DNA of 64,000 nt from Xanthomarina maritima. Its GTDB lineage: Bacteria > Bacteroidota > Bacteroidia > Flavobacteriales > Flavobacteriaceae. Below the pieces are notes generated by a model. It was not told the origin of the DNA. It made no database searches and worked only from the letters and a program-made list of their open reading frames with translations. Location of the stretch: positions 248,001-312,000 of the forward strand of contig NZ_VSFC01000052.1 in NCBI RefSeq assembly GCF_008084905.1, read 5' to 3'. This document shows positions 58,985-64,000 of this stretch, one piece after another. Made by a program: the position numbers and the translations under genes. Position 1 is the first letter of the stretch; the number at the start of each line of letters is the position of its first letter.

Positions 58985-59983
58985 TTACATTTTTATCGAT
59001 AAATTGCAAATTAAATCAATAATTCTACTCGAATAGCCTGTTTCATTATCGTACCAACCAATTATTTTTACCATATTTCCTATAACAGAAGTCATTTGAG
59101 AATCGAAAATACAAGAATTAGTATTTCCTACAATATCAATTGAAACAATTGGATCTTGAGTATATTCTAAAATCCCCTTATAGTTGTTCAATGAAGCATA
59201 TTTGAAAGCCTTATTAATATCTTCAATTGTAACTGTTTTTTCTACATTAAAGGTGATGTCTGTTAAAGATCCATTGGCAACAGGAACTCTAATGCCACAA
59301 CCACCTATAACATCTGATAATTCTGGAAATATTTTTGTTAACGCTTTTGCAGCTCCAGTTGTAGTTGGTACTATAGATTGCCCTGCTGCTCTAGCGCGAC
59401 GTAAATCTTTATGTGGTTGATCGTGTAAACTTTGATCTGATGTATAAGAGTGTATAGTTGTTATATATGCTTGTTTAATGCCACATAAATTATTTATTAT
59501 ATCAATCATTGGAGCAGCATTGTTGGTTGTGCAAGATGCATTTGAAACAATTGTTTCTTTTCCATTAAGTGAATTATCGTTTACACCTAATACTATGGTT
59601 TTAATATCATCTTCTAAAGGAGGAACACTTAAAACAACCTTTTTTGCTCCATTTTTTATATGAAATTCTAAATCTTCTCTTGTTTTAAATTTTCCAGATG
59701 CTTCAATTACAAAATCAACATCAAATGGTTTCCAGTTGATTTCTTTAGGATGAATTATTCTTGAAAATGGTATCTTTCTATTATTAACAATCACATGTTT
59801 CTCATCAAAAGAAATCGTTTCTTTAAATATACCATGTATGCTATCGTATTTTAATAAATGACTTAAGGTTTTAGTATCTGCAAGATCATTAACTGCAACA
59901 ACCTGAATATTTTTGTTGTCTTGCAATAATCTAAAAACGCGTCTTCCAATACGTCCAAAACCATTTATAGCAATACGAATCAT
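58985..59983 (-). CDS. gap: Type I glyceraldehyde-3-phosphate dehydrogenase
   Basis: 332 residues. NAD fold AINGFGRIGRRVFRLLQD near 4-22, catalytic cysteine C151 in SNASCTTNNAAPMI, the conserved HSYTSDQSLHDQPHKDLRRARAAGQSIVPTTTGAAKA near 178-215, GGCGIRVPVANGSLTDITF near 229 and the C-terminal WYDNETGYSSRI. The enzyme oxidises glyceraldehyde-3-phosphate to 1,3-bisphosphoglycerate. Flavobacteria often have two gap genes; the sequence alone does not tell which this is, but D33 in AVNDLADT favours NAD. It follows lipA with a 1-nt overlap (TAATG), an unusual partner. Confidence 0.93.
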   Translation of the reverse strand: MIRIAINGFGRIGRRVFRLLQDNKNIQVVAVNDLADTKTLSHLLKYDSIHGIFKETISFDEKHVIVNNRKIPFSRIIHPKEINWKPFDVDFVIEASGKFKTREDLEFHIKNGAKKVVLSVPPLEDDIKTIVLGVNDNSLNGKETIVSNASCTTNNAAPMIDIINNLCGIKQAYITTIHSYTSDQSLHDQPHKDLRRARAAGQSIVPTTTGAAKALTKIFPELSDVIGGCGIRVPVANGSLTDITFNVEKTVTIEDINKAFKYASLNNYKGILEYTQDPIVSIDIVGNTNSCIFDSQMTSVIGNMVKIIGWYDNETGYSSRIIDLICNLSIKM

Positions 59984-60861
59984 TAATTGATATGTTTTTG
60001 AGCTTTATAAGAAGATCTTACTAAAGCACTACTTTCCACATGTCTAAACCCTAAATCTAGTCCAATTTGTTTGTATTCATCAAATTGATCTGGTAGAATA
60101 AACTGCTTTACTGGTAAATGTTTTTTACTTGGTTGTAGGTATTGACCAATAGTAACCACATCTACATTACTATCTTTAAGGTCATGAAGCGTAGCAATAA
60201 CTTCTTCACGAGTTTCCCCTAGACCTAACATAATTCCAGATTTTGTTCTGCGTTGTCCTTGTTCTTTTAAATATTTTAAAACACCTAGACTTCTATCATA
60301 TTTTGCTTGAATTCTGACTTCTCTAGTTAATCTTCTAACAGTTTCAATATTGTGAGAAACAACTTCTGGAGCTACTTCAATAATTCGATCTATGTGTTGT
60401 TCAATACCTTGAAAGTCTGGAATTAAGGTTTCCAATGTTGTATCAGGATTCATTCTTCGAACAGCTTTAACAGTTTCAGCCCACATAATGCTGCCCATGT
60501 CTTTTAAATCGTCTCTATCAACACTTGTTAAAACAGCATGTTTAATATTCATTATTTTAATAGAGCGAGCTACTTTTTCTGGTTCATCCCAATCTACAGT
60601 TTCAGGCCTTCCAGTTTTTACTCCACAAAATCCACAAGAACGTGTGCAAATATTTCCAAGAATCATAAAAGTTGCAGTTCCTTCTCCCCAACATTCTCCC
60701 ATATTTGGGCAACTTCCTGAAGTACAAATGGTATTTAGTTTATATTTATCTACAAGACCACGAAGTTCTGTGTATTTTTTACCAGTAGGTAATTTTACAC
60801 GTAACCATTTAGGTTTTGCTTCTCTTTCTGGTAAAATATTTGAAGCTGTTTTAGTGTTCAT
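59983..60861 (-). CDS. lipA: Lipoyl synthase
   Basis: 292 residues, radical SAM. The auxiliary [4Fe-4S] cluster ligands are C46, C51, C57 ([18 protein letters not shown]) with the serine of the C-terminal RSSYKAQ; the radical SAM cluster is C72, C76, C79 ([17 protein letters not shown]). [16 protein letters not shown] near 205 and [16 protein letters not shown] near 228 are conserved. It inserts two sulfurs into octanoyl groups on 2-oxo acid dehydrogenases and glycine cleavage H protein. Shares a 1-nt overlap with gap. Own -7 box at 60883. Confidence 0.96.
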   Translation of the reverse strand: MNTKTASNILPEREAKPKWLRVKLPTGKKYTELRGLVDKYKLNTICTSGSCPNMGECWGEGTATFMILGNICTRSCGFCGVKTGRPETVDWDEPEKVARSIKIMNIKHAVLTSVDRDDLKDMGSIMWAETVKAVRRMNPDTTLETLIPDFQGIEQHIDRIIEVAPEVVSHNIETVRRLTREVRIQAKYDRSLGVLKYLKEQGQRRTKSGIMLGLGETREEVIATLHDLKDSNVDVVTIGQYLQPSKKHLPVKQFILPDQFDEYKQIGLDLGFRHVESSALVRSSYKAQKHIN

Positions 60862-60882
60862 TTACAAATTATTTTTGAAGAG

Positions 60883-60890
60883 CAAAGATA
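60883..60890 (-). promoter_or_regulatory. Bacteroidota -7 box TATCTTTG for lipA-gap
   Basis: Full match to TAnnTTTG on the minus strand, 21 bp before the lipA ATG. Confidence 0.55.
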
Positions 60891-60953
60891 CAAAAGTAAT
60901 ATGTTACTATTGCTTTAAGGTGTTAAAAATGAAAATGAGAAGATGTCTTCTAA

Positions 60954-61508
60954 TTAAGAGGTTTTATTTTTAATAATTTCTGCTAACAGTTTTTTAGCTC
61001 TTAATAATTTAACTTTCACATTACTAATAGGCTCGTTAAGTTCTAATGAAATATCTTTATAACTTAATTCTTGAAAGTACCTTAGATTAATCACTTCCTG
61101 ATAATGAGGTTTAAGCTTTTTAATATCTCTAAGCAATTTAGCTAAATTTTGTTCTGTAATTAATTTATCTTCAGCAGAAGGACTTTCATCTAAAATTTGA
61201 TGAAAAGAATCTTCATCATCATTAGAAAGTGATTGAGACAATTTGTTTTTCTCTTTTCTAATTAAATCAATGTGAATATTTTTAGAAATAGTAATTAACC
61301 AAGTTTTAAAAGTGTAATTCTCATCAAATGTATCTATTTTATCAAAAGCTTTTGAAAAGGCTTGAATGGTAATGTCTTCAGCGTCATTTTCATTTTCAAT
61401 ACGCTTTAATTGAAAACCATAAACATAATCCCAATAAGTATCTAACAGGAAGTTAAATGCTTTTTGATCATTTTTTTTAGCTTTTTTAATAGCTTCTTCT
61501 ATTTCCAA
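60954..61508 (-). CDS. ECF-type RNA polymerase sigma factor
   Basis: 184 residues. Sigma region 2 is seen in FNFLLDTYWDYVYGFQLKRIENENDAEDITIQAFSKAFDKIDTFDENYTFKTWLITISKNIHIDLIRKEK near 18-89, which includes the core-binding DAEDITIQAF and the -10-recognising part. Region 4 has LRDIKKLKPHYQEVINLRYFQELSYKDISLELNEPISNVKVKLLRAKKLL near 125-178, a helix-turn-helix for the -35 element. No membrane anti-sigma gene is adjacent; the 10-nt overlap with the upstream glycosyltransferase implies joint expression. The role is unknown; a stress or surface regulon is typical for the class. Confidence 0.92.
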   Translation of the reverse strand: MEIEEAIKKAKKNDQKAFNFLLDTYWDYVYGFQLKRIENENDAEDITIQAFSKAFDKIDTFDENYTFKTWLITISKNIHIDLIRKEKNKLSQSLSNDDEDSFHQILDESPSAEDKLITEQNLAKLLRDIKKLKPHYQEVINLRYFQELSYKDISLELNEPISNVKVKLLRAKKLLAEIIKNKTS

Positions 61509-62611
61509 TGTTTAGGTTTTGATATTAGGTTTGTTATAAAGATACTTAATTGGATTCCAATTAAAAAAAGTTCTAAGAAAGGAATGTAAGTTACTAAATC
61601 TCTTTCATTAAGTTTTGTTGAAGCTTTTCCAATTACTATAAATTGAACAATAATTCTTAATAAAATGAGACACGAAACAACTATCCAATTAAATAAAGTT
61701 ATGAGAAGGATGATTGATAATAACCAAAATAGTAATTGTGTTATATAAAATAAGATTAATGGTAATTTATGTTTTGTTTTATAATGATTTGCTGTGGTTA
61801 TGTGCCTTCTTTTCTGCTTAATCCATTTACTAAAAGTAGTTTTTGGTACAGATTCAGTAAAACTATCTGGAGAAATACAAATTTCAGTATTTTGTGAGTT
61901 TGCTATCTGATTTATAAACAAATCGTCATCTCCAGAACGTATATACATATGGTTCATAAATCCATTAGCCTCAAAAAATTCTTCTTTTTTGTAAGCTAAA
62001 TTTCTACCAACTCCCATATAAGGTTGTCCAATTTTTGCAAAAGAAAAGTATTGAATGGCAGTTAAAAGAGTTTCAAAACGTATTAATTTATTTAGAAAAG
62101 AATTCTTTATTTTAGAATACGCACCATAACCTATAACTATGGATTTTTTGTTGTTAAAACAAGCACTCATTTCTGAAATCCAATGTTTTGAAATTGGTTT
62201 GCAGTCTGCATCAGTAAACAAAAGATGTTCGTGTTTTGCAGCTTTAATCCCTAGAGTTAAAGCGTATTTTTTATTTGCCCAAAAAGCTTCGTTATTTATT
62301 ACGTTTACAATTTTGATGTTGTTATGCATACTGGCAAAATCTTCCATGATTTCTAAAGTATCGTCATAAGAAGCATCGTTAATTAATACAATTTGAAAAT
62401 TTGGATAGTCTTGATGAATGATTGAAGGTAGAAATCTTTTCAAGTTTTCAGCTTCATTTTTTGCACATATAACAACCGAAATTGGAATATTATTTGTAGC
62501 TGATTTGTTTTCTTTTAAGAATACAAATTTTCCAAAAATTAAAAGATAATATAACACTTGAGCACATACTACAAACAGAAAGGTGTAGAATACCAAATCA
62601 AGTAAAACCAT
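61499..62611 (-). CDS. Membrane glycosyltransferase family 2
   Basis: 370 residues. An N-terminal helix (LDLVFYTFLFVVCAQVLYYLLIFGKFVF) precedes the GT-A domain: SVVICAKNEAENLKRFLPSIIHQDYPNFQIVLINDASYDDTLEIM near 43-87, the metal-binding DADCK near 134-138 (LLFTDADCKPISKHWI), RSGDDDLFINQI near 225-236 and the acceptor-site KWIKQKRRHI near 258. Two to three helices end the protein. The fold fits polysaccharide or glycolipid synthesis at the inner membrane; donor and acceptor are unknown. It overlaps the start of the sigma gene by 10 nt. The 67-aa gene is 6 bp upstream. Confidence 0.9.
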   Translation of the reverse strand: MVLLDLVFYTFLFVVCAQVLYYLLIFGKFVFLKENKSATNNIPISVVICAKNEAENLKRFLPSIIHQDYPNFQIVLINDASYDDTLEIMEDFASMHNNIKIVNVINNEAFWANKKYALTLGIKAAKHEHLLFTDADCKPISKHWISEMSACFNNKKSIVIGYGAYSKIKNSFLNKLIRFETLLTAIQYFSFAKIGQPYMGVGRNLAYKKEEFFEANGFMNHMYIRSGDDDLFINQIANSQNTEICISPDSFTESVPKTTFSKWIKQKRRHITTANHYKTKHKLPLILFYITQLLFWLLSIILLITLFNWIVVSCLILLRIIVQFIVIGKASTKLNERDLVTYIPFLELFLIGIQLSIFITNLISKPKHWK

Positions 62612-62617
62612 TAAATA

Positions 62618-62821
62618 CTAGGAGTGTTTAGGTTCGTTACAATCGCTAAACTGGTCAGGCGTTTTACCACAAAAACCACATGCTTCACCATCTTTGTTAA
62701 GCATTGGGTTTTGACTGGCACAAGTTCCTGCAAATTTACCATCTTTTTTAGCCCAAAGTTTAATAGCAATTCCAGCTATTGCTAAACCTAATAAAATTAA
62801 AGTTATTAAAAGTAATTTCAT
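62618..62821 (-). CDS. Small membrane-anchored Cys-containing protein (67 aa)
   Basis: 67 residues: a membrane helix (MKLLLITLILLGLAIAGIAIKLW) followed by a short polar tail, KKDGKFAGTCASQNPMLNKDGEACGFCGKTPDQFSDC, with four to five cysteines. The C-G-F-C and spaced C residues could bind a metal or form disulfides. I have seen this small protein upstream of glycosyltransferase genes in flavobacteria, usually as a hypothetical membrane or secreted protein. It lies 6 bp upstream of the glycosyltransferase gene, so co-transcription is likely. Function unknown. Confidence 0.7.
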   Translation of the reverse strand: MKLLLITLILLGLAIAGIAIKLWAKKDGKFAGTCASQNPMLNKDGEACGFCGKTPDQFSDCNEPKHS

Positions 62822-62913
62822 GTAATTATAATGCGTTTTGAAAGTGTATTTAAAGCCTAAATGGGCTTCGATTTATTTTTGCAAATTTACGATTTATAAA
62901 TGAGAATAAAATA

Positions 62914-62950
62914 ATAAAGCCTCACTTTATAAACTTAAGTGAGGCTTTAT
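62914..62950 (-). terminator. Terminator hairpin after the anti-sigma gene
   Basis: 14-bp perfect stem ATAAAGCCTCACTT/AAGTGAGGCTTTAT with a 9-nt loop. On the minus strand the stem is followed by TATTTTATT. It lies 24 bp past the anti-sigma stop codon. Confidence 0.72.
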
Positions 62951-62973
62951 AACTAATTAAGATTAATTAATTA

Positions 62974-63771
62974 TTAGTTATGCTTTTGTAGAGAAACTTC
63001 TGCAACAGCATTTTCTTTTGATGCACTATTATTACCACCTTTTGGTTCTATGGTTATACTTAAACCTAGAGCATTTTCTGTATATGGAATTTGTTTTAAC
63101 TCTCTATCTGTTTCGCTTAAAATACCAAGACTAACCATTTTGTCTTGAACTTCAGCCCAAATTTGATAGCATTGCTCTTCTGGGAGTTGTGGTAGAGAAA
63201 CCACATCTATCATAGAAGTTTTTTCCTTAGGATTTATGTAGGCAACAGTTTTTAAATTTTTAGCTCTATAATTTCCTTTAATAATATATTTCTCAGTTTC
63301 AGGATTATTAAGCTGTTTAAACTGTTGCATAATATCATCTAACTTACTGTTGTTAGACGTAATATCATCTCTTAAATCGTAAATTTCGTCTACAATTTTC
63401 TGGTTTTCAGTTTTTAAATTTTGATTTTGTATATAAAACACAAAAGAACTTCCAGCAAAAATTAATGCAGAAACGCTTGCAGCAATACTAAAACGATACC
63501 ATTTTTTATATCGTCTAGTTGGTTTTAACGTAACAACTGGAGTGTCATCAAGCGCATCTAAAATGTTATTTAGAATAGCTTTTGGAGCTTCAACAGCATT
63601 CTTTTTAGACACAATTTCTAAATTAGTTTGAATGGTGTTGTATGCTTTCTGTACTTCTGGGTATTTTGAAATGTAAGTTTCAACTGTTTCTGTTTCAGCA
63701 GAAGTAGTTTCACCTATAAGATATTTTTCTAATAGGTCAGAATTTAAAAATGTAGTTATTTTATCATTCAT
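62974..63771 (-). CDS. Anti-sigma factor (RskA-type)
   Basis: 265 residues. N-terminal cytoplasmic domain (LLEKYLIGETTSAETETVETYISKYPEVQ) that should bind the sigma factor, one membrane helix (FSIAASVSALIFAGSSFVFYI, about 92-113), a coil (NQNLKTENQKIVDEIYDLRDDITSNNSKLDDI) and a periplasmic RskA-like C-domain with YINPKEKTSMIDVVSLPQLPEEQCYQIWAEVQDKMVSLGILSE. No zinc-type HxxxCxxC motif is visible. It starts 8 bp after the sigma gene on the same strand, the classic pairing; it probably holds sigma at the membrane until a signal comes. Confidence 0.92.
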   Translation of the reverse strand: MNDKITTFLNSDLLEKYLIGETTSAETETVETYISKYPEVQKAYNTIQTNLEIVSKKNAVEAPKAILNNILDALDDTPVVTLKPTRRYKKWYRFSIAASVSALIFAGSSFVFYIQNQNLKTENQKIVDEIYDLRDDITSNNSKLDDIMQQFKQLNNPETEKYIIKGNYRAKNLKTVAYINPKEKTSMIDVVSLPQLPEEQCYQIWAEVQDKMVSLGILSETDRELKQIPYTENALGLSITIEPKGGNNSASKENAVAEVSLQKHN

Positions 63772-63779
63772 GACTTGTT

Positions 63780-64000
63780 TTATTCAGGATCGTAAATTTT
63801 TTTCAATTCACGTAATCCAATTTTTAATCTTGATTTAATAGTTCCAAGTGGAATTTCTAATTCATCACTTGCTTCTTGTTGTGTCATGCCTTCAAAAAAG
63901 AGAGCATTTATAACAATTTGATATTTTTTATCTATTGATTTTAGATGGGTTTTAATATCCATAACATCTTGGTTTAATCCTTCCGATGTTAACTTATATA
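63780..64000 (-). CDS. ECF-type sigma factor, partial (C-terminal region 4)
   Basis: The reading frame stays open to the right window edge, so the N-terminus, with region 2, is outside. Visible: SIDKKYQIVINALFFEGMTQQEASDELEIPLGTIKSRLKIGLRELKKIY, the region 4 helix-turn-helix that reads the -35 element, with the QQEASDELEIPLGTIKSR core. Partner of the adjacent anti-sigma gene; the order sigma then anti-sigma is the usual one. An internal ATG at 63962 is not the real start, because the frame continues with GLNQDVM and beyond. Confidence 0.9.
   Translation of the reverse strand, partial: YKLTSEGLNQDVMDIKTHLKSIDKKYQIVINALFFEGMTQQEASDELEIPLGTIKSRLKIGLRELKKIYDPE

Noticed and set aside
63780-63962. 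A free-standing 60-aa helix-turn-helix protein
   Set aside because: The frame continues without a stop to the window edge with sigma-like sequence, so it is the end of a cut ECF sigma gene.
1-64000. CRISPR arrays, insertion sequences, prophage or integrated element borders
   Set aside because: I looked for regularly spaced repeats, transposase or integrase motifs and a direct repeat at the tRNA-Gly 3' end, and saw none.

Overview
The window comes from an AT-rich member of the Bacteroidota, almost certainly a (probably marine) Flavobacteriaceae. Reasons: a type IX secretion (T9SS) cargo protein with a C-terminal sorting domain and a T9SS plug protein, a Na+-translocating NADH:quinone reductase (nqrA-F), several Bacteroidota-type promoter boxes (TAnnTTTG) with almost no Shine-Dalgarno sequences, and protein families typical of flavobacteria (DUF6090, DUF6695, DUF6702). 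There are about 64 protein genes, one tRNA and two genes cut by the window edges. I saw no rRNA, CRISPR array, phage or insertion sequence.

Layout. 1-12.5 kb: end of trkH, an aminotransferase, a fatty-acid desaturase, rsmG, two small unknowns, a large secreted lipase-like T9SS cargo, pruA, an NRDE protein overlapping a DUF6695 protein, apaG and the T9SS plug gene. 12.6-18.8 kb: the nqrABCDEF operon, closed by a perfect 23-bp inverted repeat acting as a two-way terminator. 18.9-26.8 kb: a minus-strand cluster with seven copies of a DUF6090 membrane-anchor family, a 65-aa coiled-coil protein, a 38-aa membrane peptide, gamma-glutamyltransferase and a cupin lipoprotein. 26.8-35.1 kb: a small conserved protein plus apbE (the flavin transferase that matures Nqr), methyltransferase, map, a CoA-transferase, a HAD protein, gpmI and an acetyltransferase. 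35.3-41.1 kb: tRNA-Gly, peptidase E, two carboxypeptidase-regulatory-like secreted proteins, DUF6702, an M1 aminopeptidase and tatA.

41.2-50.8 kb is a long minus-strand operon for kynurenine breakdown: kynU, kmo, a RidA-type aminomuconate deaminase, an eighth DUF6090 gene, aminomuconate-semialdehyde dehydrogenase, a Tat-signal protein, an SDR, 3-hydroxyanthranilate dioxygenase, ACMS decarboxylase and an O-methyltransferase. Tryptophan dioxygenase and formamidase are not here. 50.9-64 kb: a YjdI/CDGSH iron-sulfur fusion, a redoxin without its cysteines, methyltransferase, msrA, a zinc-ribbon-family protein without its cysteines, a NIF3-family protein, lpxK, a TPR hybrid histidine kinase, gap, lipA, an ECF sigma factor, a glycosyltransferase, and an anti-sigma/ECF-sigma pair cut by the right edge.

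The most unusual part is the DUF6090 cluster. Eight proteins share a nearly invariant start and membrane segment (about residues 1-45) and a second short motif always at about residues 127-144, while the rest has diverged almost beyond recognition. The shared start sequence ATGATTAA carries stop codons in both other frames, so it closes the preceding gene when copies abut. A neighbouring cupin lipoprotein begins with the same start sequence, as if its signal peptide had been built from a DUF6090 gene.
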